Positions 24,509 to 37,674 of a stretch of DNA of 60,000 bases are shown here, in pieces (within the stretch, counting starts at the first letter, position 1; each line of letters opens with the position of its first letter). The stretch is taken from the NCBI GenBank assembly GCA_903813345.2, contig CAIIXF020000005.1:24681375-24741374 (forward strand), given 5' to 3'. Source of the DNA: Owenia fusiformis (taxonomy: Eukaryota > Annelida > Polychaeta > Sabellida > Oweniidae). The translations under genes were made by a program, and so were the position numbers. The notes beneath the pieces are model-generated. The model was not told the origin of the DNA. It searched no databases and was given only the letters and a program-made list of their open reading frames with translations.

Positions 24509-25655
24509 ACAGGTTCATCCTGCATAAATACAACATGGGTTCATCCTGCATAAATACAACACATGTTTATGCTGCATAAATACAACACATGTTCATCCTG
24601 CATAAATATAACATAGGTTCATCCTGCATAAATACAACAGATGTTCATCCTGCATAAATAAAACACATGTTCATCCTGCATAAATACAACACATGTTCAT
24701 CCTGCATTAATACAACACAAGTTCATCCTGCATAAATACAACACAGATTCATCCTGCATAAATACAACACAGGTTCATCCTGCATTAATACAACACAAGT
24801 TCATCCTGCATAAATACAACACAGGTTCATCCTGCATTAATACAACACAGATTCATCCTGCATAAATACAACACATGTTCATACTGCATAAATACAACAC
24901 GTGTTCATCCTGCATTAGTACAACACAGGTCCATCATGCATCAATACAACATAGCTTCATCCTGCATTAATACAACACTCATCCTGCATAAATACAACAC
25001 AAGTTCATCCTGCATAAATACAACAGATGTTCATCCTGCATTAATACAACACATGTTCATCCTGCATTAGTACAACACAGGTCCATCATGCATCAATACA
25101 ACATAGCTTCATCCTGCATTAATACAACACAGATTCATCCTGCATAAATACAACACATGTTCATCCTGCATAAATACAACACATGTTCATCCTGCATTAA
25201 TACAACACAGATTCATCCTGCATAAATACAACACATGTTCATTCTGTATAAATACAACAAAGGTTCATCCTGCATAAATACAACAGATGTTCATCGTGCA
25301 TTATTACAACACAGATTCATCCTGCATAAATATAACGCATGTTCATCCTGCATAAATACAACAAAGGTTCATCCTGCATAAATGCGATACAGGTTCATCC
25401 TGCATAAATACAAAAGACATTCATCCTGCATAAATACAACAGATGTTAATCATGCATAAATACAACACAGGTTCATCCTGCATAAATACAACAAAGGTTC
25501 ATCCTGCATAAATGCGATACAGGTTCATCCTTCATAAATACAAAAGACATTCATCCTGCATAAATACAACAGATGTTCATCCTGCATAAATACAACACAG
25601 GTTCATCCTGAATAAATACAACACATGTTCATACGGGTTCATCCTCCATAAATAC
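24509..25655 (+). repeat. 26-bp minisatellite, ~44 copies, with higher-order repeats
   Basis: Tandem units of GTTCATCCTGCATAAATACA followed by ACACAT or close variants repeat every 26 bases. A five-unit block (130 bases) recurs: the ACAAAGG variant appears at 25361 and 25491, with GCGATAC and AAAGACA variants in the same order. A six-unit block bearing GCATTAGTACAAC recurs at 24911 and 25063, an offset of 152, which equals six units minus a 4-base deletion. Unit variants such as CATTAATA and GATTCATCC are interspersed. Confidence 0.95.
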
Positions 25656-28218
25656 AAATCTATTTCATGAAATATACTTACTTGATTGTCTCTCATATAT
25701 ACACATGCACATTTTACCCAATCAGCATTATGTCAAAATGACATTTAAGATAGATGTAGTTAATGAAACAAACCCCAATATAACATATAAATAGGTAAAG
25801 AGCAAACTAACACAAAGACAAAAGGCATAAGATAAACTGAGAACAATATTTCAGCACATTTGCAATTGTACTAAAAACACATAAATCCTGATACAATGCA
25901 TAATGATTTAGATAGAAACCAGATTAACATAATCCTATACTAATACAAACTACCTGGGGAAGGATAGAAAGGATAAAAATGAAGACAGTCACAATTTATT
26001 TTATTTATCCCTTGCTTTACATTTTCTAGCCATGCATTCCATGAAATACTTCTCAAATATACTTAACAATAGACTAGACATGAATATAGCGGAAATGAGG
26101 GCACCTTGAAAAATTGGGCTTATACAGTATATAAACAAGTGAATTTTTTCCATCTTAATTCAATGTACAATATTCAGTCTTTATTCACTCTCTATTCTAT
26201 TTTACATATGAAAACATAACACCTCCTTAGTGCCAGACATGATAAGCAAAGTGCTCTTACATAATACATATAACTTGACATGATGCCAATGTTGAGAAAA
26301 ATGCATGTATAGATCATATTATACTTTAGGATATTGGGGATTTCTTGTCCTTATAACTGGTAACACTCTTGATGCTTTTGTATTCTGAGTTTGCAATAGA
26401 TTTTGGTATGTCCCCTTTTTGCACCTGATTTTGCATATCAATTTTTAAGTGTGATATGATTAAGGGGAGGGTTATTTCCAAATACAATAAAACCTGTATA
26501 TAGAGCAATGTGTTCACTAAGACAGGTTTTACTGTATATGACTGCTTGTCCTTTGTTTTTGTGCCTTTTAGCAAATGTGCTTACGTACAAGTATCTGCAT
26601 ATGATATTTACCAATTTAAGAAAGTTCAGGAAAATGACAGACCATAATATCCAATTAACTCAACGCTGACACCATATATCACACATCTGAAAGTTAAATT
26701 AACTCAAGTTTTATTTATTAGTGAAAGATGTAATAAAAGCAATCTTTCTTAAGATCTGTGTCCAAACATTGACATAAATTTACTGTTTTGGGAGCAATTA
26801 AGAGCAATATCAAAGAAGCCTATAGAACCAACTTATCCTCAAAGCTACCATATATTATTTAAGTCTATAATTTTTTACATAATTTTAGTCAAAGGCCAGA
26901 TGTGAATCCCAATTCCAATTCACAGAGGAGAAAAAGAACTCAGTAAAATCATTGATTTTTTTCTCACTACATTCAAATTTCAAGACTTTTGACATTTTTA
27001 CAACATAATAGCTTTTGTAATATCAATTAAGGCATATCATTATGCCCCTCGTGTGTGATATTGATCATGTGGGGGCAAAAAGGTCATCATTATGATTTAA
27101 TCATATTCATGTAAGATAATAAAAAAAGAAGTATGAAATTACTTACCATGTCATTATACCATACATGTTCCTTATATCAACAGATCATGTCACATGGCTA
27201 TATAATGACAGTAAAGGCAAAAAGATGGATTGGAAAGTAGTTTGATGTAAACATTGAGAGTAAAATGTTATGTTATGATATTTATTTAAAAATGACGTAG
27301 GATTAGGGATCAGAAACAGGTTATTCTCGATTAAGTTTTGTATATGCTTAGATAAAAGTGAATTGATTGTTATTATTCGTGTAAAATATCTGAAAGTGAT
27401 ATTGTTTATCTAGACTTCAGTTCTCCAGTGCTAATGACCTCAAAATATGGTTCTATTTTCCAATGTTATTCTTCAATAATTGTAAAAAATAGTCTATGTT
27501 CATTTCCAGAGGGCATTATCAGAAGCACATATATAAACAGTGGTAGTTGAAAACCTATGAAGACATATTAAAAAAATATTTAAAATAAATGTTCTTTATT
27601 AATAATACAAGATAGTATACAATATGAAGTTATAGTAGCTTTTTACCACAGGATTTTATCTAGGCATTAAATAGCTTACCAATTTCACATTTCATGAATC
27701 TTAAGAATTATGTAATAAATTGCAAGTAGCCCTGTTTTGAAATCTACCATGGCGTTAAATATCAACAAAATGCCAGCAAAGCTATGTTGGTAATTGTTTG
27801 ATATAATGGCAAAAACCATGCCTGCTGGCAATTCTTCCAAGGTGGCTTTACAGACAAAATAAACATGCTCAACTGAAGAACTTAGTAGAAACATAGGATC
27901 ATCCCAGATATCAACTTGAGATAAGAGGTTTTTACCTGATGTTAGACATTTCTAGATGCTTTTTTGGTTGAATTCTTCTTCATGTCTCTTTTATAATGAA
28001 TTGTGGCTTTACTGCTTCCTTGATGCCATTGTGCCTGTTTAGAACCTCAAATGCAGAGATCATCCCAAGGGATTGAGCATATGTACCAAAACAAATCTAC
28101 GAAGCTTGTTCAATAGTACATTAGAAACAGCATTCTTATCTCATTACATCTTTATGTTCTTCAACTAGGAATGTTACTAGAGAGGAAGGAAAACCCTGAT
28201 CTCTCATAATGACAGTCT
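25656..28218. other. AT-rich non-coding stretch
   Basis: Nothing coding is supported. It contains a minimal CAGTAAAACCTG-family element at 26485, listed separately. Confidence 0.5.
26485..26536. mobile_element. Minimal 52-bp member of the CAGTAAAACCTG family
   Basis: CAATAAAACCTGTATATAG at one end and AAGACAGGTTTTACTGTA at the other, with only about 15 bases between them: essentially two terminal inverted repeats joined. Probably an internal-deletion derivative. Confidence 0.7.
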
Positions 28219-28392
28219 CAGGTCCGTAGCCAGGATTTGCCAAGGGGGTTCAGTTTTCAAAAATTTCCAGGGGGTTCACATTTGACAATTTTGGCCCAAA
28301 TATGGCTAAAATCACTTGAGAAGTGCTCAAAATGGTGAAAAACTGCATGATTTTGAAAGAATTGATGGGCCCCCTCACTGGCTATGGGCCTG
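28219..28392. mobile_element. 174-bp MITE with CAGGTCCGTAGCCAG-type ends
   Basis: The left end CAGGTCCGTAGCCAGG and right end CTGGCTATGGGCCTG are inverted copies. CAGTCT flanks both sides (28213-28218 and 28393-28398), consistent with a target-site duplication. Elements with such ends are widespread in invertebrates and usually assigned to hAT (general knowledge; the assignment is tentative as the duplication looks shorter than 8). No coding capacity. Confidence 0.75.
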
Positions 28393-29651
28393 CAGTCTAG
28401 TGTAGTTTGAGCAGATATTGTCAAACTGTAAATAGTCAAGAGTGAAATATGTTTTCAAAGATGCTGAACCCGAGTGACATACTACAAGATATGTTTTTAT
28501 ATTAAATGTTTCTAACAAGTTGTTCTCCAAGGATGTTGCACCTTCAATCTCAATCAAGCAAAAATAGTTATCCTTTTTCAATTGTAAATTGTATTTCCTA
28601 TTCCGACTGGATCTATCTATTCATCAGCCATATGCTGATGATTATGAATTCCCTTTTGATTAGCACTTTCATAGTATGTAGGTGTATTACATCAGACAAG
28701 TACAAGAGAGCTTGTAACAACCACTTGCTTGTACTCTAAAACAGGTTACTATCACCTCATAAGTTTCTGCAAAAAAGGCTAAACTCTTTTCTGATGATCC
28801 AAGCACACTCAATTTCAATTAAAACTGACAAAGAAATACTTCTATGATGATGATAAAGACTCCAGAAATTGCTTTCAAGCCTTGCTTTATCGTTCAAAGG
28901 ATGTATCATATCTACTTCTGAAGCATTACCACATAACTCTAATGTTGATATAAGTAGTACATGTATGTAATTCTCGAGATACTCCTCAATCAAAAGCGGA
29001 GATAAATTCATTACCCTCAAAATGCAGATTTTTTAAAATACAAAAATATGAAGGAGAACATGACACTCTCATAGTCAATAAAGTTTTACCAATTAGAAAG
29101 CAATTGCTTCATCACCAATCAATGACAGAACATCATCAGTTCTTCATCTTTTTTTATAAGATTTAAAAGTAATGGCCTTCCTGAAATCTTGGTTAATTGC
29201 AAATCGAAGGAGGTATTTTGATATCAGATGAAATGTTGATGGTTTGCCTTAGGATGCTGCTCAGCCTTTGAAGTGTGATATATCAATCTGGGATTTTTCA
29301 TCAGTTTGAATTAGTTTGTATTATAATCTTAGCTGTTATCTTCTTTATTCTTTGGTGTTTGATTTTTAAAACCATATGCATATGTAGTATATTTCTCCAT
29401 TTCTATCAGACCATATGATTTGGAGTACCTCATAAGATTGGGCTTATGGTTTTCAAGAGAACACATCTTAGTGCAATCATTTATTACCAGTTTGAATGGC
29501 CAAAAGGTGATAGATCACAAATAAATGAAAATGTCACACTTCAAATCAGCTTATTTCTTTCCAAAGAGGTTATAGTTGCATTTTTCTAGTATAATCCTTG
29601 TACTTTCTCATAGTTATTTGTGGTTTTAGATTGTGATCGCAATTCCTAAAA

Positions 29652-29832
29652 CAGTAAAAAATGTGTACAGTATTGAACATTTTTACCACGCAAAATGTGC
29701 AGTGTTGGTAGGTGTTCACTACAGAGAGGGTAATTTTTATAGAAGTCAGTACAGTATGTGCGGAGGAAGGGTGTCCACTAGGGACAGGTGTTCACTAGAG
29801 AGAGGTGTTCACCATGACAGGTTTTACTGTAT
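29652..29832. mobile_element. MITE-like element, CAGTAAAACCTG family, 181 bp
   Basis: The left end CAGTAAAAAATGTGTACAGT is eroded. The right end GACAGGTTTTACTGT is intact. The interior contains several GGTGTTCACTA(C/G)AGAGAG motifs. The 72-residue open frame across it is incidental. Confidence 0.7.
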
Positions 29833-31404
29833 ACCTGTATGTTTATTGTGATTTTTAACTGTTTCACTGGTAATTTCTGATTACTATATTCTCATAAAGT
29901 CAATAACACATTTAATGTAACAGTAGATGCATTTACCAAGAAATAAGGAGAGTTGATCATTGATTTAATTTCTCTTCACTCATTCATTCATGAAGCAAAT
30001 CATAATGATGTATCAAATAAAAACTTGTTCGAAAGTGCATATTATGCCAAAGTATTGAATTCAGATCCAGTTGCAAATATAATTTCCATGAGGACCCTTT
30101 GTATAATATAATTATAATGTGATCATATTTTCAAATGCGAATTACAGCAGAAATGAGTGGAGATAGCAAAGAATAAAGTGCACAGGCATGTAGTGTATAA
30201 TTAGATTATGTAGAAATAAAGAAAAATTTCTTTCTTTCAAAATTAAGAGAAAAAATGCACTAAACTAGCATGAGGTGGTGCATTTACCCTTTATTTGAGT
30301 AAACGTCTAGGGGTTCAGTATATGTATACCCTAGATGCAAAACAAACTTTTAGATTCCTCAAATAACAAGATAACAGATGATATATATACACCCCATCTC
30401 AGCATTGAAATGTTTTGATAGCTACATACCCACACACAAATTAACTCTTTGGAAATTAACATTTCGCTTTTCTTTTCAAAAGCAAAACACCCAATTTACC
30501 ATGCCCCTATATATACATATTATATAGTTTAGAATCCATTCCTGTCTATTTCATATCTTACCACATGATCTCATTTTTAGCTTATAATACTGAATAATAG
30601 CAATCAATTCATGAGTATCATTGAGTTATCTCTAGGTACTTGATCCATGGATCTCTAAACACAATTTTTCACAAAATTCTGACTACTGTACTTAGAACAA
30701 CAAAAAGCCAATTAATCAATCAATCAAGACCCATCATATCTTAAAAATGCTTTAATCATGTTGTAACAAATGAAAACAGGTTTAAAGTACAAACCGCTTG
30801 TAAGCAATTTTTCTTTAAAAATTGTTTTCTTTCTATGTTCACATGTTGCCTCTAGTGCCTTCTTGCTCAATAACTCTTCTCCCAACTGGGACTTTTTATA
30901 CCTGCAATCACACCTTACCCTTTAATCCACGTAAACTTTAAGATTAAGCTGACTAGCTCTAAAAGGAATTACTTTTTCATATATAGATCGAGTATCCAAA
31001 TTATCTGTGATATCTATTAGTGGTGTTACATAACATAACAGAATGCTGCAAATCAAGCTATCAACACGTTCACATTATCCAGGTTTTTCAGTCAGTCTTC
31101 ATGATAAAGCCTTTTTTAATGGTAATACCATATTTTTCAATTCAATAAAGATTTATCGCTTCAATAGCTTGGGCAATGTGTTTATCTCTGTAAAATCATT
31201 TAACTATTAAAACTTTTTGAAGGTTGTTGGAAAGTTTTATGGATGTTCTATGTTAAATCCTTGTTCAGTGTCAAAATTAAAGATGGCAATATAAGCTTTG
31301 GATGAGCTTAGAACTGGAAGATTACACACAGCCAGAATAATACTAACCACCTGGGATAGTGCCTGGTTATATACACTGATTGAATCACATATTTTCAATT
31401 TGTC

Positions 31405-31595
31405 TGGATATCCAGATCAAAATAAATTTCTCCGCTAGCAGCTGTTCTCCTGGGCCTTTCATTACAAGCGGTCAATATGATTATTCCACAATAAACTGGC
31501 TAAAAGGGCAAGTAGAACGTGATGACCTAAATTGGGATTTACATTCATTAAAATCAATCATCAAGACCATGGGCTTTCAACTTGAAAGCCCATGA
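31405..31595 (+). CDS. Possible short coding exon (weak)
   Basis: An open frame after ATATCCAG reads SASSCSPGPFITSGQYDYS and continues to LNWDLHSLKSI before a stop. The composition is more protein-like than its neighbours, but no donor, partner exon or homologous family is recognised. The 3' end lies in a perfect 13-bp hairpin (31568-31594). Probably fortuitous. Confidence 0.15.
31568..31594. repeat. 27-bp perfect hairpin
   Basis: CATGGGCTTTCAA and its inverse with a single-base loop. No known role; it could be a transposon scar. Confidence 0.85.
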
Positions 31596-33880
31596 CAAGA
31601 CTGAAAGAGAAGATTCTTAATCCTATTTTCCTCTGATGTTGAACTTAATTTTGAAAACCTTCATGAATCAAACTCCACATTTGATCACATTGCACATGCA
31701 TTTCAAGATGTGCACTTACTAAACTGCTTTGAAGCCTGAAACTTCATCAGCTGATTTATGGGACTTAATATGCATTTGACAGTACAGTGATAACAGTACA
31801 GTGATAACTATGACACCATTGAATAGTTTTTACTGACCCATCTTGAACCCTGTCATGGTTATAACCTATTTGCATGAATTCCATCCACTCACACCAACAG
31901 CTTATTTTGCATAATTTTCAAAAAATGATGTTTCACCCACCTGTAAGGAATGAATGAACTTTTGGGAAAAAATTTTATCAAGCTTTTGGATATTATGAGT
32001 ATGAAGGAATTGGGACTTAATATTGTAATAGTATCTTTTTAGACATGTCGGTGCTTCAGTACACAATTCGTGATAGAGCTAATACCTTTAAACCACTATC
32101 TCCATACCACCTATGTATATTCATTTTCAACTTTACTTGTTTAACACTTCTAATTCCTATTCTACACCCATTCTTGTTTGAATAAAGCCACTGATTTTGT
32201 TTGGTTGCATGATCTCACAATTTGGAAAATGAACATTCTTCAAACCCAACTGACTTTATTCCTTTCTCACATTTCACATTTTGGCATGATGTTTTACTTA
32301 TAGGTTAAACATCTCCATTATGACACAAAAACAGTATAGTAGCTATATTAGCTAGTTGTTTATAATCCAGGTTAATCTTTTAATGATGAGCTAATGGAAC
32401 ATTGAGACAATTCTGTTGGTTTTAACCCATTTGCAATAGTTTATGGCAAATAGGTAAGGGAGCATCTCAAAAGTTCAATATTGAACTGTTAATCTATGGC
32501 CCCCTCCTCCGTCCCCCTCATAACTGTGTTTGAGAAATGTTGATATGCCCCATTGCGTTAAGTCACACTATATCTAACATAATATGTAATACAGTCATTT
32601 TTATAATTATTCCAATCTATATTTTGTACATCATCAGCATAAGATTATCTCTTGTATTGTACCTCAATAGAATTCTGAGTTTATATCTAACAAAATTTGC
32701 TCAAATGAAATTCCTGGGACCGATGTTGGAAAGCTAACTTTTAAGGCTAATGACCCCTCTCCCCATGACTATTCAAATACAATTAACTTCTGACATCCAT
32801 GTTTTGAAATGCTCCCTTACATACTTATTGTTTTGTTCAACATAAGTCTTTGTGTAATCTTGTGATTTTCCACAGTTCAGTTGCAATAAAAAAAATCATG
32901 GTCATTTCAATGATTTATGTGAATATTGTTGTTATTTCTATTTTCCATTGTCGCATTCTGTATTCTTCATTGGAATCATTCTTCATTTCAGTGTCAGTTG
33001 CAAAATGCAAAAATGAGTTTTCCTTTATGAATAATTGTCTTGATTATTGGACTGCATAAACATCCATCATGTTTGGCCTCATGTCCAGCAATAAAATGAT
33101 ACAATAATGAAAACTACTACAATATTGAATGTCTTGAAAGAGGATCTAATGTTCCCATATTTGCTTTCTAGTGTTGCAATTTTAATCTTTGCTCATAACT
33201 GTATCAGAAACAAAAGTAAATGAATTAATAGCAATTTTCATTATTGAGCTTTTTTATGAACGCTTGTTAAGATTAGAAATTTAGAAGTCTGGCCCTTAAA
33301 AAGCACTCTGGTCAAAAACAGTTCATGAAGGTTCTCTTGAGTATATTCCCAAATTCAATTGCATTTCTCAACAGTCTGGAACATTGTCTGAATATCTATT
33401 CACCTTAACTATTTTTAAGTCTACTCTTTTCTATTAAATCCTTTAATCACATTTAAATCACACCACCCACCACATGATATTTCACACAGGGGTTAGGAGT
33501 GGTTGAAGAGGGAAGGCACACTGATTTCTCATTAGCGGCTGACCTTCACTTCTATTTCGATTTCACGACTTTTTTATGATTGGTTTTACATTAACTTCAT
33601 TGCATATTCAACCGCAGCCTCTATATCCCTCTCAAACAATGACATATCAAGTATGTCGTATTGTACTTCAATAAAAACTGCTATCAATATTTGACAATTA
33701 CAAAAATACTCTAGTCAACTGTCACAACTAGTTTTATTTAGAATTCCACTATTCTGATTTTGAATTGGATCCTCTTATTTATATGCATTGTAATGACTTT
33801 AATACATAATATCAATGGTCTTGAGGTTTAAATTGTGAAAATTGTGAAAATTACATTTGGTCCAGATTCAAAGGGTAAGT

Positions 33881-34057
33881 CAGTAAAACCTGTCTTATTG
33901 AAACACCTTTGGTACATCTCAAAGTGTTCTACTTGGGATGTGTTCCACTTATAGAGGTTCATTTAACATTAAGTCAGTTGGTTCTGGAACTCTAAAAAAT
34001 GTTCTGCTTACAAAGGTGTTCCACGTCTAAAGGTGTTCAACTTAACTAGTTTTTCAG
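33881..34057. mobile_element. MITE-like element, CAGTAAAACCTG family
   Basis: Starts CAGTAAAACCTGTCTTATTG. The interior has AAAGTGTTCTACTT, GGTGTTCCAC and AGGTGTTCAACTT motifs typical of the family. The right terminal repeat is decayed (TAGTTTTTCAG). Confidence 0.65.
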
Positions 34058-35326
34058 ACTGATTAATTAATACGACACCAAAATCATATGGAAAACAAAC
34101 AAATCAATAAAGAAATGGTAAATATAGTCAATGAAATCCCTGACACAGTGAAATGCATCATGAGACTTGCCATTTCTATGCTCAAGCTCTTCACTATCTA
34201 TAAAATGATATGTATTCCACGCTTGATCGATTTGATTAACCTTTCAGTTCTTATGCTATAGTAAGAAACCTACCAACCAAATACCCCTTGTATGCTATCA
34301 TTTGGAAGGATTTCCCGTTCATCATGATATTTGTAAAGAATTCATCCATCTTTAAGAAGTCATTCATTGCCATTAATATGTCTGAGAATGGTTACGATGA
34401 ACGTTACTATTTTTAGAAACTCTAACTCAATAAGATAATACTTTTTTTATTTATATGATCCATATAGATTAATAATAAACAATAGACATTTGTCTAGCGA
34501 GGATCATGCATTCATTTTTGCTTAAGATGGTCTTGAAAAATCATTAGATAAATATATGAATGTCAGCTTCTTTGACAAAATGATTATCGCTTGAAAAATT
34601 AGGTGGGTGGCAGTCTGCATATGAAATTGACAATCCCAAGAATTTCTGAATAATGAAGTCTTTCCTCGTGAGTTCATTTTGTTGAATGGCTGTTCAGTTT
34701 TGTTTTTCTACCTGATTTATTCTCTTGTATTTCGTGGTGAAGACCAAATAGAATGAGACCTCGACAATATCAAAAAACGAATTTAATTCCATAAATTACG
34801 TCACATAAGATATACTTGATGTTTCATATTAAATTACCTCAGACACGCCTGGAAGATGAGCATCTATATATATGTTATGTAAGAAATAGGTCAAATAACA
34901 CCTTGGAATTTGAAGAAGGTTGCAATATACACTGACATCAATCATATGTTTCAGGACATAGTTTGTGAAAACAAGAATGATATTTAGATATGTATCGCGA
35001 TGAAAAAACATATTCTTTAGACTATAAATAAGCCATAAAATGAATAAATAACATATTATTACAACTTTGGCCTCTACAAGTAATTCATTGCACCAAGATA
35101 GTGCACATGATGCTAATGAGTATGGTAATAATTGAAACAATAAATATTACTACTAAAATAAATCATGGTATAAAAGTAATAATATCTATGATTTTATCTT
35201 CTTTTTCAGACACAGTGGCTTGGTATTCATTCATCTTTTATAATGAAATGATGATTTTCAGGTCATACCTTGATTAGAAGAGATAAACATGCAAACTGAT
35301 ATCATATATTATTCACAGAAAACAGT

Positions 35327-35336
35327 GATACTAAAT
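35327..35336 (+). repeat. Target-site duplication, left
   Basis: GATACTAAAT directly abuts the terminal GGGTGTCTAC of the foldback element and is identical to the copy at 39351-39360. Confidence 0.92.
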
Positions 35337-35383
35337 GGGTGTCTACAAAACAAAGACCTAAGACCTAAGACCTACAAAACTAA

Positions 35384-36430
35384 GACCCCCCACGTTATAA
35401 AACTAAGACCCTGTTATAAAACTAAGACCCCCCATGTAATAAAACTAAGACCCTGTTATAAAACTAAGACCCCCCACGTTATAAAACTAAGACCCTGTTA
35501 TAAAACTAAGACCCCCCACGTTATAAAACTAAGACCCTGTTATAAAACTAAGACCCCCCACGTTATAAAACTAAGACCCTGTTATAAAACTAAGACCCCC
35601 CACGTTATAAAACTAAGACCCTGTTATAAAAATAAGACCCCCCACGTTATAAAACTAAGACCCTGTTATAAAACTAAGACCCCCCACGTAATAAAACTAA
35701 GACCCTGTTATAAAACTAAGACCCCCCACGTTATAAAACTAAGACCCTGTTATAAAACTAAGACCCCCCACGTTATAAAACTAAGACCCTGTTATAAAAC
35801 TAAGACCCCCCACGTAATAAAACTAAGACCCTGTTATAAAACTAAGACCCCCCACGTTATAAAACTAAGACACTGTTATAAAACTAAGACCCCCCATGTA
35901 ATAAAACTAAGACCCTGTTATAAAACTAAGACCCCCCACGTTATAAAACTAAGACCCTGTTATAAAACTAAGACCCCCCACGTTATAAAACTAAGACCCT
36001 GTTATAAAACTAAGACCCCCCACGTTATAAAACTAAGACCCTGTTATAAAACTAAGACCCTCCACGTTATAAAACTAAGACCCTGTTATAAAACTAAGAC
36101 CCCCCACGTTATAAAACTAAGACCCTGTTATAAAACTAAGACCCCCCACGTTATAAAACTAAGACCCCCCACGTTATAAAACTAAGACCCTGTTATAAAA
36201 CTAAGACCCCCCACGTAATAAAACTAAGACCCTGTTATAAAACTAAGACCCCCCACGTTATAAAACTAAGACCCTGTTATAAAACTAAGACCCCCCACGT
36301 TATAAAACTAAGACCCTGTTATAAAACTAAGACCCCCCACGTTATAAAACTAAGACCCCCCACGTTATAAAACTAAGACCCTGTTATAAAACTAAGACCC
36401 CCCACGTTATAAAACTAAGACCCTGTTATA
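35384..36430 (+). repeat. 42-bp satellite array, left arm
   Basis: Each unit is a 19-base half (TTATAAAACTAAGACCCTG) plus a 23-base half that starts the same way and ends AAGACCCCCCACG. About 25 units. Rare variants have ACGTAATA or ATGTAATA in place of ACGTTATA; near the inner end (36155-36180 and 36345-36365) two 23-base halves are adjacent. As 42 is a multiple of three, the array stays open in one frame and yields an artificial 14-residue repeat. Confidence 0.96.
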
Positions 36431-36459
36431 AGAATCAGTCACCGTGCCTTGCTCTGCTC

Positions 36460-36757
36460 GCCACAAGGTAGTCTTGCCTCTGGGCCTTGTGTTCCCTAGT
36501 AACATACAGATTCTACAAAAGATAGTCTTGCTTCTGGTCCTTGTGTTCCCTTCTAATATACAGATTCTCCCCACTAACATAAATATTCTACAAAAGGTAG
36601 TCTTGCTTCTGGTCCTTGTGTTCCCTTCTAATATACAGATTCTCCCCACTAACATAAAGATTCTACACATGGTAGTCTTGCCTCTGGCCCTTGTTTACCC
36701 TAGTAACATACACGTATGGTAGTCTTGCCACTGACCCTTGTTTTCCCTAGTAACATG
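36460..36757 (+). repeat. ~80-bp minisatellite inside the foldback element, left side only
   Basis: Repeated blocks of GGTAGTCTTGC(C/T)TCTGG, CCTTGTGTTCCC and ACATACAGATTCT make up four to five units. The right side has only one unit (near 37605-37655, inverted), so this array expanded after the arms became inverted copies. Confidence 0.8.
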
Positions 36758-36984
36758 GTGGTTCAAGATTTCAGACCCATCTTTCTCACATAGATTGCTG
36801 AACTTATTTTAGTTAAGAATTCCTAATAGAATTAAGAATTAATAGCTGAAACTGTTTTGTTTGTCCTAGCAAACAATATCCCAATATGCATTTGAAATTC
36901 ATTTTTGTCTATATGTGTTGACAGTCTGTGATGTCATCATCAATCATCACAATGGGAATTAGGTGAATTCTATCTGTGACAGTG

Positions 36985-37165
36985 AGATTATCTATGATGT
37001 CACATAGTAGTTTGATTTCTAAGAAATGTGGCAGAGTTCTATCTATGACAGAGATGCTTTGTGATGTCATCATGAATTATCTCGTTTCCATTGTGATGAT
37101 TGATGATGTCATCAGAGTACTTTGTGATGTCATCGTGAATTACCTCATTTCTATTGTGATGATTG
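36985..37165 (+). repeat. Central direct repeats rich in TGATGTCATCA
   Basis: Two units of about 62 bases starting CTTTGTGATGTCATC (near 37060 and 37120) plus partial copies. TGATGTCATCA and TGATGACATCA are short palindromes close to the CRE/ATF core, and may be binding sites or chance. Confidence 0.65.
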
Positions 37166-37377
37166 ATGATGACATCACAGACTGTCAACAAATAGACAGA
37201 AGAAGTTGAGAAGTTGAACTACAAGTTGGAAAATTGTTTGCTAGGGCAAAACAACTCAGTTTCAGCTAATAATTCTTAATTCTATTAGGAATTCTTAACT
37301 AACAACGGTTCAGCAATCTGTGCCAGAATGATGGGTCTTAAATCTTGAACTACCATTAAACATCACTTCCAAAACAA

Positions 37378-37505
37378 TACCAGCATAAAATGGAGTATCT
37401 CTTTTTATGCTCAGCATAAAATGGGACATCACTTTTTATGCCAGCATAAAATGGGATATCACTTTTTATGCCAGCATAAAATGGGACATCACTTTTTATG
37501 CCGGG
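37378..37505 (+). repeat. 30-bp minisatellite inside the foldback element, right side only
   Basis: Four units of CCAGCATAAAATGGGACATC followed by ACTTTTTATG. No counterpart is seen on the left side. Confidence 0.9.
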
Positions 37506-37674
37506 CATTAAAAGTGATATCAAAAAAAAATTACTTTTTTTAAAAATCAACAAATCCGGGTATTTGTTACAGTCCATTTTTATATAATCCGCTGTTGTAT
37601 GTTACTGGGGAACACAAGGCCCAGAGGCAAGACTACCTTGTGGCGAGCAGAGCAAGGCACGGTGACTGATTCTT

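Larger units (their letters stand above)
28399..35326. other. AT-rich non-coding stretch with scattered repeats
   Basis: Apart from the MITE copies at 29652 and 33881 and a weak exon candidate near 31405, no gene or RNA is recognised. Confidence 0.45.

Noticed and set aside
24509-25655. CRISPR-like appearance of regularly repeated units
   Set aside because: Units are directly abutting 26-bp tandem repeats with no unique spacers, in a eukaryotic context: a minisatellite.
35337-35384. Telomere-like repeat, because of CTAAGACC runs
   Set aside because: The motif is not TTAGGG/CCCTAA and it lies at the end of a transposon with target duplications.
35289-36179. 296-residue open frame with a 14-residue repeat (and the 192-residue minus-strand frame at 38886-39464)
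   Set aside because: Produced by a 42-bp satellite unit that is a multiple of three, in both inverted arms of a transposon. Not treated as genes.
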